Source of the DNA: an uncultured Planctomycetota bacterium
GTDB taxonomy: Bacteria; Planctomycetota; UBA1135; UBA2386
Assembly: GCA_903925435.1 (NCBI GenBank)
Contig: CAIYFF010000560.1
Span: 1 to 9,869 of the forward strand
Direction of reading: 5' to 3'
DNA length: 9,869 bases
Shown: positions 1 to 6,421 of the stretch, one piece after another
Position numbering within the stretch: the stretch's first letter is position 1
Layout of the letters: each line of letters opens with the position of its first letter
Translations under genes and position numbers: made by a program
Notes under the pieces: generated by a model
What the model was told of the DNA's origin: nothing
The model's database searches: none
Seen by the model: only the letters and a program-made list of their open reading frames with translations

Positions 1-1
1 C

Positions 2-526
2 ATGAGCAAGGACGCGGCTCGCCGCTACGAGAAGGGCGGCAGTTGGCGCTACGAGATCCTGGCGCCGGGCTTCAAGTACAACATGACGGATGTCGCGTCG
101 GCCATCGGTCGCGTGCAACTGCGCCGCATGGAGGCATTCCAACGGCGGCGTGAAGAGATCGTGGCGCGCTACGACGCGGCGTTCTCCCAGATGCCGGAGC
201 TACAGCCGCCGACCGTTCGCGAGGATGTCGAGAGCGCGCATCACCTCTATGTGCTGCGGCTCGTGCAGGAGCGCTTGAACATCACGCGCGACGATTTCGT
301 GCGCGCGCTCGCAGACTTCGGCGTCACGGCGTCGGTGCACTTCATCCCGATCCACGTGCATCCGTTCTACCGCGACACGTATGGCTACCGGCCAGACGAC
401 TTCCCGGTCGCGTGGAACGCATTCCAACGCATGTTCTCGCTCCCGCTCTACTCGCGGATGGCGGACGCGGACGTCGACCACGTGATCGCTGCGGTCGAGC
501 ATCTCGTGCGCAGCCATCGCCGTTGA
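2..526 (+). CDS. DegT/DnrJ/EryC1/StrS-family sugar aminotransferase, C-terminal part (5' truncated by window)
   Basis: The 174 visible residues are the C-terminal part of a PLP-dependent aminotransferase of the DegT/DnrJ/EryC1/StrS family. These enzymes transfer an amino group from glutamate to a keto-sugar nucleotide in the cytoplasm during synthesis of surface glycans. Seen: the segment GFKYNMTDVASAIGRVQL (residues 23-40), the family's substrate-loop pattern; a long helix with RRREEIVARYDAAF; HHLYVLRL (80-87); and the HFIPIHVHPFYR stretch (113-124), followed by the usual FSLPLYSRM near the end. The PLP-binding lysine and cofactor site would lie upstream of the window, so the real start is not visible and the ATG at position 2 should not be taken as one. 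The exact sugar substrate cannot be told from this part. Its 3' end overlaps the opposite-strand ligase gene by 79 bp. Ligase and flippase genes nearby fit a polysaccharide locus. Confidence 0.93.
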   Translation: MSKDAARRYEKGGSWRYEILAPGFKYNMTDVASAIGRVQLRRMEAFQRRREEIVARYDAAFSQMPELQPPTVREDVESAHHLYVLRLVQERLNITRDDFVRALADFGVTASVHFIPIHVHPFYRDTYGYRPDDFPVAWNAFQRMFSLPLYSRMADADVDHVIAAVEHLVRSHRR

Positions 527-1728
527 GGCTGCAGCGCGGTGGCGCCACGGCGCAACCGCGCGCCCTCCTGCAGCGCGAGCAGCAGCCATAGCGGGCGTTG
601 GTGGAAGATCTCGTGCGTCTGCGCAAGCGTTGCGCACGCGATCAGCGCTGCGATCGGGACGACCGCGCTGCGATCGCGGATCGGAGCGCCGTTGCGCGCG
701 ATGGAAACCGCAGATGCGAATGCCACCAGCGCGAACGCGATCAACGCGAGGAAGCCGATGGCGCCTCGTTCGACCGCGAAGGACAGCGCGTCGTTGTGCA
801 TGCCAAAGCCCGCGACGTCCTTGAAGCGATCCGGGCCGATGCCGAGCGGCAAGAACTGCTCCTGCAGCAGTTCCACTCCGCGAGTCCACAAGTGCATGCG
901 CGATTGCGCCGAGCCTTCGCCTCGACCCGTGAGCACGTAGTCGACGCGCTGGGCAAAGCCCTCGTCGAGAGTCGTTGCGATCACCGCCAGCGCTGCAGTC
1001 GCAGCGGCGGCTCCGAGGATGCTGCCGGCGATCCGCGCGAATGCGCGTCCATCGCGCTGCACGACGAGAACGGCGATCGTTCCAGCGAAGGTGCCAGCGG
1101 TGAGCGCGAGCACTGCGCCCATCGAACCGGTGCCCAGCATCGAGAGCAGCAAGACGAATGCGCAAACCGCCGTGACGAGTGGGCGCAACCGAAGCATCGC
1201 CACAGGCGCGATCGCGGAGAGCTGGAAGAACGCTGCGGAGTTGCAGTTCTCGAACAGGCCGGACGGACGGAATGGATCGAGCGAGCCGAGGCTGCCGAGC
1301 GCTGAGCTCATCGAGGCCTGCGCATCAGGGCGCACGAACTGCACCAGGATCAGCAATCCGTTGCCGAGTCCGGCGATTGCCCAACTCCACAACATCGCGC
1401 GCCGTTCGCGTTCGCTGGCCATCGCGAGCGTGAGTGCGAGCGTCGCAAAGAACGCGTAGAGCCAGCACTCAGTCGCGACTGCGACCGCGCCGCCGATGGG
1501 GTCTGCGGACATCGCTGCTGCCGCGAGCGATGCTGCGCCGATCCAGGCGAATGGGCCGAACAGCGGCAGTTGCGGCGCAGCGCGTGCGGTGGCGATGCGC
1601 ATCCATGCAAACGGCAACCACAGCAGGCCAATGAGGTCGGGTGGCTGCAGGTTGCCGGGCAGCTTCAGGCATTGAACCGGCTGCAGGAGTAGGGCCGCGC
1701 ACGCGAGCGCAGTAGCGAGCAGGTGCAT
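448..1728 (-). CDS. O-antigen ligase / Wzy-like polymerase family membrane protein
   Basis: This 426-aa polytopic inner-membrane protein resembles the O-antigen ligase/polymerase (Wzy_C) family, which joins lipid-linked oligosaccharides to an acceptor or to each other on the periplasmic side. Seen: about ten hydrophobic segments; RPSGLFENCNSAA (154-166), matching the family's G-x-F-x-N-x-N signature; then a large loop with GRGEGSAQSRMHLW (268-281, R277), PLGIGPDRF (294-302) and HNDALSFAVERGAIG (311-325), the typical H-N...E-x-G ending of the Wzy_C loop. Start: the frame stays open to 1827, but the ATG at 1728 has an AAGGAAG Shine-Dalgarno just upstream and opens directly on a membrane segment, so I chose it. 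The last 26 residues are charged and low in complexity, and are encoded antisense to the aminotransferase end. Ligase and polymerase cannot be separated from sequence. The gene is divergent from the flippase. Confidence 0.88.
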   Translation of the reverse strand: MHLLATALACAALLLQPVQCLKLPGNLQPPDLIGLLWLPFAWMRIATARAAPQLPLFGPFAWIGAASLAAAAMSADPIGGAVAVATECWLYAFFATLALTLAMASERERRAMLWSWAIAGLGNGLLILVQFVRPDAQASMSSALGSLGSLDPFRPSGLFENCNSAAFFQLSAIAPVAMLRLRPLVTAVCAFVLLLSMLGTGSMGAVLALTAGTFAGTIAVLVVQRDGRAFARIAGSILGAAAATAALAVIATTLDEGFAQRVDYVLTGRGEGSAQSRMHLWTRGVELLQEQFLPLGIGPDRFKDVAGFGMHNDALSFAVERGAIGFLALIAFALVAFASAVSIARNGAPIRDRSAVVPIAALIACATLAQTHEIFHQRPLWLLLALQEGARLRRGATALQPQRRWLRTRCSTAAITWSTSASAIRE

Positions 1729-1731
1729 GGT

Positions 1732-1738
1732 CTTCCTT
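1732..1738 (-). promoter_or_regulatory. Shine-Dalgarno site deciding the ligase start
   Basis: Read on the minus strand the bases are AAGGAAG, followed by ACC and the ATG at 1728. It is one of the clearest ribosome-binding sites in the window and favours the ATG at 1728 over the upstream in-frame ATG at 1827, which would overlap the flippase start codon. Confidence 0.7.
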
Positions 1739-1742
1739 GTGC

Positions 1743-1762
1743 GCGCATCGTCGTGGTTGGGT
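1743..1762 (-). promoter_or_regulatory. Shared upstream element, copy 1 (before ligase gene)
   Basis: On the minus strand this reads ACCCAACCACGACGATGCGC. It lies 14 nt upstream of the ligase start and matches 17 of 20 bases of the copy at 5236-5255, upstream of the beta-helix gene, including an unbroken ACCCAACCA and GACG. The same strand, the same kind of position and two genes of related function suggest a common operator, promoter part or mRNA leader element. This is inference; I do not recognise the motif. Confidence 0.35.
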
Positions 1763-1765
1763 TCT

Positions 1766-1788
1766 GGAACGCCATGGGCCCTAGTTCC
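1766..1788. promoter_or_regulatory. Inverted repeat in divergent ligase/flippase promoter region
   Basis: GGAAC (1766-1770) and GTTCC (1784-1788) form a perfect 5-bp dyad around a 13-bp centre containing overlapping CCATGG and GGGCCC palindromes. It sits mid-way in the 98-bp gap that must hold the start signals of both divergent genes, so an operator is possible. Short dyads also arise by chance in GC-rich DNA. No convincing -35/-10 pair was recognised here. Confidence 0.2.
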
Positions 1789-1810
1789 GATGTCGCGGCG
1801 GATGCTGCGT

Positions 1811-1822
1811 GGTAGGTAGGTA
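1811..1822 (+). repeat. (GGTA)3 tetranucleotide repeat just before flippase start
   Basis: Three tandem GGTA units end 4 nt before the flippase ATG at 1827 and occupy the ribosome-binding position, giving only a weak GGTAGG-like Shine-Dalgarno. A change in unit number would alter the ribosome-binding spacing and also the in-frame TAG at 1821-1823. Three units is short for a contingency locus. Confidence 0.5.
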
Positions 1823-1826
1823 GCCA

Positions 1827-3314
1827 ATGAGCAGCGAGTCGGCGGTGGCGCAGAGCCGTGGATGGATCACATGGTCCTCGCTCGGGCTCGGAGTCACCGG
1901 CATCGGCCAGTTCGCATTGCTGGCCGCGCTCGCGCGCATGCTCGGTCCGAGCGACTTCGGCGTCGTCACGGCGGTGCTCGTCGTGATCGGCGCCGGCCGT
2001 GTCGTGCATGCGAGCATCGGCCCTGCGCTCGTGCAGCGTGCCGAACTGCGCGAGGACCACATTCGTGCAGCCTTGTTGCTCGCGTGCGCAACGGCCGTCG
2101 CGATGACGGCTTTGGTGTTCTGGATTGCGCCAGGTGCCGCGTGGTTCTTTCGCGACGAGGCGCTGACGCCCGTGCTGCGAGCGATGTCGCTGCTCTACGT
2201 GACGCAGATGCTCGGCATCGTCCCCGAAGCGCTGTTGCAGCGTGACATGCGACTCAAGGAGCTCGCGATCGCGGAGACGCTTTCTGTCGTCGTCGGTCTC
2301 TTGCCCGTCGGCATCGCGCTCGCGGCCTCCGGCAGCGGCGCGTATGCGCTGGTCGGCGCCAACCTCGCCCAGGCTGCGGTCAAATGCGCGGCATTCGTGT
2401 GGCAACGACCGCAGTCGTTGTCGATGCGCACGACGCGTGGCGCGCTGCGTGACGTCAGTCTCTATTCGTCCGGCGTGCTGGCTGCCGGGCTGTTCAACTA
2501 CGCCGCATCGCAGGGCGACAACGCAGTCGTCGGGCGTTCGATGTCGGCGGCTGCGCTCGGCATCTACGGCCGCGCCTACCAGTTGATGTCGATGCCCGCG
2601 ATGTTTCTTGGCGAAGTCGTGGATCGCATCGTGTTCCCGCTGCTGTCGCGCGTGCAGGACGATCGCGAACGGTTGCGCGCTGCATACGCGCGCGGCGTGT
2701 CGCTGTGTGCATGCGTGATGGCGCCTGCTGCCGCGGTCAGCATCGCGCTCGCAGACGAGATCACGTTGGTGGCGCTGGGCCCGGGATGGAGCGACGTGGC
2801 TCCGACGTTCGCTGCCTTGTGCTGCGGACTCGTGTTCCGCGCGGGCTACAAGCTCAGCGACATGCTCGCGCGCGCGACGGGCACGGTCTATGCGCGCGCG
2901 TGGCGGCAGGCGGTCTTTGCCGCGTTGTTGCTGCTCGGCGCTTTGGTCGGCAGCGAGAAGGGAACCATCGGAGTTGCGGTCGGCGTCGTGCTGGCGTTGT
3001 TCTGCAATTACGTGCTGATGGCCTGGCTCAGCCTGTCGACCACGGGCATGCGCTGGCGCGAGTTCGCTTCGTTGCACGTGCGCGGCCTCTTGCTTGCTGC
3101 GTTGTTCGGCGTCAGCGCTGCTGCGTCGGCTGCTTGGTTGCGCTCGATCGGAGCTAGCAGCATCGTCGTGTTGCTGTTGGCGACGACCGCTTCGTGCTGC
3201 GTGTTCTTGGCGGTCGCGATCGCGTCGCCCTCACGCGTGTTGGGGGCGGACGGCGTGTGGCTGTGGCAGACGATCGCAGGCCGATCCAGCGATTCTCAAA
3301 GCGCTGCTGCCTGA
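1827..3314 (+). CDS. Wzx-type oligosaccharide flippase (polysaccharide biosynthesis protein, MOP superfamily)
   Basis: This 495-aa multi-pass inner-membrane protein belongs to the lipopolysaccharide/exopolysaccharide flippase group (Polysacc_synt, WzxC-like), which moves undecaprenyl-linked oligosaccharides from the cytoplasmic to the periplasmic face. Seen: 12 or more hydrophobic segments over the whole length; ARMLGPSDFGVVTAVLVV (36-53), the R-x-L-G-P-x-x-F-G pattern of the family; GPALVQR (65-71); EALLQRDMRLK (134-144); GDNAVVGR with LGIYGRAYQLM (230-254); FPLLSRVQDD (270-279); and YKLSDMLARATG (341-352). Length is normal for the family. The start is fixed: an in-frame TAG lies two codons upstream of the ATG at 1827. 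Together with the divergent ligase it forms the export and assembly pair of a Wzx/Wzy-like pathway. Its stop is 5 bp from the stop of the convergent beta-helix gene. The transported glycan is unknown. Confidence 0.92.
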   Translation: MSSESAVAQSRGWITWSSLGLGVTGIGQFALLAALARMLGPSDFGVVTAVLVVIGAGRVVHASIGPALVQRAELREDHIRAALLLACATAVAMTALVFWIAPGAAWFFRDEALTPVLRAMSLLYVTQMLGIVPEALLQRDMRLKELAIAETLSVVVGLLPVGIALAASGSGAYALVGANLAQAAVKCAAFVWQRPQSLSMRTTRGALRDVSLYSSGVLAAGLFNYAASQGDNAVVGRSMSAAALGIYGRAYQLMSMPAMFLGEVVDRIVFPLLSRVQDDRERLRAAYARGVSLCACVMAPAAAVSIALADEITLVALGPGWSDVAPTFAALCCGLVFRAGYKLSDMLARATGTVYARAWRQAVFAALLLLGALVGSEKGTIGVAVGVVLALFCNYVLMAWLSLSTTGMRWREFASLHVRGLLLAALFGVSAAASAAWLRSIGASSIVVLLLATTASCCVFLAVAIASPSRVLGADGVWLWQTIAGRSSDSQSAAA

Positions 3315-3319
3315 ACGCC

Positions 3320-5212
3320 CTATCGCGGCGCCAATGCGCCACGCCAACCGCCGCGCGTGGCGCCCGGCCATGGCCTCGCTGCGAGAGGCACGCCGTCGCC
3401 ATCGGCGAGGCCGCCCCGTCGCGGATGCAGGTTCGCGTCGAGTTGTGGATCGCCTTCCGCTCCGTTTGCTTCCCATCCGGGCGTGTAGTGCGCGCGTGCC
3501 GCTGTGGCGTGGGAGGAGATCGCGAATGCGTTCCAACTCGCGAAGTCGGCGATCACGGCGTTGTTGTCGCACTGCCGCATGAGTGGAGTCGTCGCGGATG
3601 CGCCAAACCTCGCCCACACGTTGCCGTCGAACACCTGGGATCCATCATGGACGCGTGCGTGTCGCAACATGCATTGGTCACCGTGCAGCACGAAGACGTT
3701 GTCGATCACTTCGTGCGGTCGGCTCGGGTCGACCGGCGCAAAGCGATACGCGATGCCGATCCCGTCGCCATCGACGTCGACTCCTGCAACGACGGTGTTG
3801 CGATAGACCTTCCATGGGTCGGGTCCATTGATGTTGCTGGTGTCGTGCAGGTTGAACGGCCTTCCTGTCGCCATGCCATCGCTTAGCGGCCCGCGCCACG
3901 ATGTCGGCAACGTGCCAGTGGGATCCGCGCGGCCGTAGAACGCCGTTGCGCGCGTGTCGATCACGTTGTGGTGGATCCACTTCGTGCCGGCATCTGCTGC
4001 TTGCGGCGCGATGTGTCCGTTCCAGGAGATCGCGGAGCAGCACGACAGAATCTGGTTGTCGTGCACGTCGACATGGTGCGCGTTGGACGCAATCTCGATC
4101 GCATCGTCGCGCATGCCGACGAACGAAGTGTTGGCGATCTCGAGCGACGAGACCGCCGCTAGGGTGTCGATGCCGTCGAAGCAGTCTTGCAGCGTGCACG
4201 CGTCGATCGTCACGCGCGCGATTGCTCCCTCGAGTTGGAATGCCGCTCCTTGCATCAGATTGGCAGGCGGACCAATGGAGGGTTCCTTGACGTCGCTTCG
4301 CGCGACCCATGGCGGAAACCTGCCGTCGCTTCGAATCTGACCGAAGGAAAGGTCGTGGTGGCCGCCGCGCGCGAGCACGGCGTAGCGTCCGGCCTCGAGG
4401 TCGCAGTCCTGCGCCGTGATGTTGGCTGTGCCATTCGCCAATTCGATTCCATACTCGGCTCCGCCGATGTCGATGCCGCGCACATCGACGTGGTGGCTGC
4501 CGGGCGCAAGTCGCAGCGCTGCGCCGGCGGCGTAGATGCGCAGCGACAACTTGCGCGGGTCCTCGTTGCGCGGGTGCGCTTGTCGTGTCGCTGTTTGGAC
4601 TCGCGACGGCTGCATGCGCGCATAGATCACGCCAGTTGTCGCGTCGTAGAACAGGCCTGGGCCGCAGTAGTAGATCCCGCTCGGATCGAAGTTCTCGTTC
4701 TGCGAAGTGAGCGCTGCATAGCTCGCATAGGGCACGAGCGCTCGGCCGCTGTCGTCTTTGGGCAAGCGGCCGTAGACGACGCCGAGCCCTGGGATCGGTT
4801 GTGAAGAACGCCAAACGGAGCGCAGTGGATCGTGCGGGATCCAGGCGCGTTCCGGCGCGTCCTCAAAGCCAGGCAGCGCTGCGTCGATCGTCGCTCGCTC
4901 GCCGAATGCGCTTCGAATCTGGATCGGCAACTTCTCGTCGCCGCGCAGCGCGACATCGAGTCCGCGTTCGCGATAGACGCCGCCCGCGATCCACAGCGTC
5001 GATCCGGCTCGAAGTTGCGTAAGCGCGTGACGCAGTGTTCGCCATGGCTGCGCGGCAGTGCCCGGGTTTGCGTCGTTGCCGCGGAGGGACACGTAGTGCG
5101 AGGCCTTTTGCGGCGCGATGTTGGACGACAGCGCCGACATGGAATCGCGTTCGCAGCATGCGGTGGCGAACAGCAAAGAGACGGTGGCGAATGCGAGGGG
5201 ATGCAGCGGCAT
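3320..5212 (-). CDS. Secreted right-handed parallel beta-helix protein, probable lipoprotein
   Basis: This 630-aa protein is predicted to be exported and to fold as a right-handed parallel beta-helix, the fold of pectate lyases, alginate epimerases and related polysaccharide-acting enzymes. Seen: a hydrophobic signal (3-18) ending in FATAC, which fits a loose lipobox with Cys19; the entry motif HYVSLRGNDANPGTAAQPWR (39-58) followed by AGSTLWIAGGVYRE (69-82), typical of DUF1565-like beta-helix proteins; an inserted region ending in LFYDATTGVIYARM (187-200); then coils with repeated I/V-x-I/V and Asn/Asp steps, such as VDVRGIDIGG, VTIDACTLQDC, LEIANTSFVG, VDVHDNQILSC and EVIDNVFVLHG (242-510). 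The last 45 residues resemble the usual closing cap (GDPQLDAN...). The start was chosen for the signal peptide; the ribosome-binding site is weak. The frame stays open far upstream, but that part is antisense to other genes. Catalytic residues and substrate are not identifiable. Confidence 0.85.
   Translation of the reverse strand: MPLHPLAFATVSLLFATACCERDSMSALSSNIAPQKASHYVSLRGNDANPGTAAQPWRTLRHALTQLRAGSTLWIAGGVYRERGLDVALRGDEKLPIQIRSAFGERATIDAALPGFEDAPERAWIPHDPLRSVWRSSQPIPGLGVVYGRLPKDDSGRALVPYASYAALTSQNENFDPSGIYYCGPGLFYDATTGVIYARMQPSRVQTATRQAHPRNEDPRKLSLRIYAAGAALRLAPGSHHVDVRGIDIGGAEYGIELANGTANITAQDCDLEAGRYAVLARGGHHDLSFGQIRSDGRFPPWVARSDVKEPSIGPPANLMQGAAFQLEGAIARVTIDACTLQDCFDGIDTLAAVSSLEIANTSFVGMRDDAIEIASNAHHVDVHDNQILSCCSAISWNGHIAPQAADAGTKWIHHNVIDTRATAFYGRADPTGTLPTSWRGPLSDGMATGRPFNLHDTSNINGPDPWKVYRNTVVAGVDVDGDGIGIAYRFAPVDPSRPHEVIDNVFVLHGDQCMLRHARVHDGSQVFDGNVWARFGASATTPLMRQCDNNAVIADFASWNAFAISSHATAARAHYTPGWEANGAEGDPQLDANLHPRRGGLADGDGVPLAARPWPGATRGGWRGALAPR
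3336..3363. terminator. Hairpin possibly ending flippase transcription
   Basis: GCGCCACGC (3336-3344) and GCGTGGCGC (3355-3363) form a perfect 9-bp stem with a 10-nt loop, starting 22 nt after the flippase stop and lying inside the end of the convergent beta-helix gene. No T-tract follows, so it is not a classic intrinsic terminator. It could still stop or stabilise the transcripts that meet here. Confidence 0.35.
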
Positions 5213-5235
5213 GAACTTGCGCCGCAGCGCGTGTT

Positions 5236-5255
5236 GCGCCGCGTCATGGTTGGGT
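5236..5255 (-). promoter_or_regulatory. Shared upstream element, copy 2 (before beta-helix gene)
   Basis: On the minus strand this reads ACCCAACCATGACGCGGCGC, 23 nt upstream of the beta-helix start, and matches the element at 1743-1762 in 17 of 20 bases. A few bases further upstream lies a small GGGT-ATGG-ACCC dyad (5267-5278). Function is inferred from position and repetition only. Confidence 0.35.
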
Positions 5256-5452
5256 AGGCGCAACCAGGGTATGGACCCGATGCGTTGCGCCGCGGCTCGC
5301 CGTTCTGCGTAGAAGTGTTGTCCCTTAGCCCCAGCGCTGCGGTCGATCGCGACCATCGGTGGCAGCGTCGAGAGCAAACCGCGGCTGCTGCGCACTCGTT
5401 CGCACCGCTTCGTGCGGACGCGCGCTCGCCGGTGCGCCCGTAGGTTGCTTGC

Positions 5453-6136
5453 ATGCTCACGGACACCAAGAAGCGCGTGCTGATTCTCGCCGCGCATCCC
5501 GACGACGAGATCCTCGGTTGCGGCGGCACGGCGGCGCTGCACGTTCGCCGCGGCGACCAGGTGACATCGGTGGTGGCGTGCGAGGGACAGTCGCATCGCT
5601 ACCGCGGTCGCGACATCGCGATGGAGGAGCACACGCGCGCGGCGGCAAAGGCGCTCGGCGTGCAGGACGTGCGCATGCTCGCGATGCCCGATCAGCGGCT
5701 CGACACGATGACGCTGACCGAGATCGTGACGCCGATCGAGGTGATCGTGCGCGAGATCCAGCCGCACATCGTCTACTGCCAGTGGGGCGGCGACGTGAAC
5801 CGCGATCACCACTTGCTGTTCGAGGCGATCCTCGTCGCCACGCGTCCGACCGAGCCGTGCATCGAGGCGGTGTATGCGTTCGACACCGCGAGCAGCACGG
5901 AGTGGGCGTATCCGCGTCGCTTCGTCCCGGACACTTGGATCGACGTCAGCGAGACGTTGCCGCAGAAGCTCGATGCGATGCGCTGCTACGAGACGGAGTT
6001 GCGCGACTATCCGCATCCTCGTTCGTTGCGCGCGCTGGAGCACCGTGCGCGCGCATGGGGAAACCAGTGCCTGATGGATGCCGCGGAGGTGTTCATGACG
6101 ATCCGTCGCACGCTGCGTCATGGATTGGTGGGGTGA
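5453..6136 (+). CDS. PIG-L / LmbE-family deacetylase
   Basis: This 227-aa protein belongs to the zinc-dependent PIG-L (LmbE-like) deacetylases, which remove the N-acetyl group from GlcNAc-type sugars in glycolipids, thiols such as bacillithiol and mycothiol, antibiotics or surface glycans. Seen: AAHPDDEILGCGGT (13-26), the family hallmark with H15 and D18 as probable zinc ligands and D17 as probable base; and WGGDVNRDHHLLFEA (111-125), where H119 is the likely third ligand. The Rossmann-like core and length are normal, and there is no signal peptide, so it acts in the cytoplasm. The start is firm: an in-frame TAG lies at 5441-5443 and no other start codon lies between. The ribosome-binding site is weak. 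It is divergent from the beta-helix gene, so deacetylation of a sugar precursor for the neighbouring polysaccharide is a reasonable guess, but bacillithiol-type or other substrates cannot be excluded. Confidence 0.92.
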   Translation: MLTDTKKRVLILAAHPDDEILGCGGTAALHVRRGDQVTSVVACEGQSHRYRGRDIAMEEHTRAAAKALGVQDVRMLAMPDQRLDTMTLTEIVTPIEVIVREIQPHIVYCQWGGDVNRDHHLLFEAILVATRPTEPCIEAVYAFDTASSTEWAYPRRFVPDTWIDVSETLPQKLDAMRCYETELRDYPHPRSLRALEHRARAWGNQCLMDAAEVFMTIRRTLRHGLVG

Positions 6137-6240
6137 TCCACCGCGCATTCGCCTGCGCGCATCGGCTACGAGCGATCGGATTGTTGTCTGGCGAAGCGGC
6201 CCGTTGCGTCCTACTCTTCTCGGCCCCCGGGGCATTCGTT

Positions 6241-6338
6241 CCAGTCGCCGCAGTCCGGGTGCGCAGATTCCCCTTCGACTGGGTGGACCGCCTTGGCGGG
6301 CTGCGCTGAAGCCGTCGTTCTGTGGCTCTTGTCGAGCC
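6241..6338 (+). promoter_or_regulatory. Candidate structured 5' leader of the RRM protein gene
   Basis: The 285-bp gap 6137-6421 has no convincing gene. Part of it can pair well: CCAGTCG (6241-6247) with CGACTGG (6276-6282); GCGCAG (6261-6266) with CTGCGC (6301-6306), enclosing CCGC-CTTG-GCGG (6288-6299), a stem capped by the stable C(CUUG)G tetraloop; and GGCTC-TTGTC-GAGCC (6324-6338). The first two stems interlock and cannot both form as simple nested helices, so two alternative folds are possible. RNA-binding and cold-response genes often have regulatory leaders. I do not recognise a known riboswitch family. Pairings were found by eye, without energies. Confidence 0.3.
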
Positions 6339-6410
6339 GTGAACGGATACGGCATCGGATCGTCGCGCATTCGCGTCGTCCCAGTGCGCCCGCAGTCTTG
6401 GCGCTCCGAT

Positions 6411-6414
6411 GGAG
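6411..6414 (+). promoter_or_regulatory. Shine-Dalgarno site deciding the RRM protein start
   Basis: GGAG lies 7 nt before the ATG at 6422. It supports this start over upstream in-frame codons, and the RRM fold begins directly at this methionine. Confidence 0.65.
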
Positions 6415-6421
6415 TTGGCTC

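Noticed and set aside
598..1305. 235-codon plus-strand frame opposite the ligase
   Set aside because: Low-complexity Arg/Glu-rich shadow of the membrane protein; no motif and no ribosome-binding site.
1729..1827. Longer ligase reading from ATG 1827
   Set aside because: It would start on the complement of the flippase start codon and put 33 charged residues before the first membrane segment; ATG 1728 has a good Shine-Dalgarno site.
1665..3077. 470-codon minus-strand frame opposite the flippase
   Set aside because: Composition is Arg/His/Glu/Gln-rich with no domain pattern, as expected for the antisense of a GC-rich gene.
6127..6142. GGTGG/CCACC hairpin over the deacetylase stop codon as a terminator
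   Set aside because: Only 5 bp, no T-tract, and it overlaps coding sequence; too weak to call.
6133..6309. 58-codon frame starting with GTG overlapping the deacetylase stop (GTGA)
   Set aside because: The GTGA overlap looks like translational coupling, but the frame is only the tail of a longer open shadow frame, has no ribosome-binding site and no recognisable pattern.
6137..6421. tRNA or other known RNA gene in the longest gap
   Set aside because: No T-loop GGTTCGA-type box, no cloverleaf and no match to RNA families that I know on either strand.
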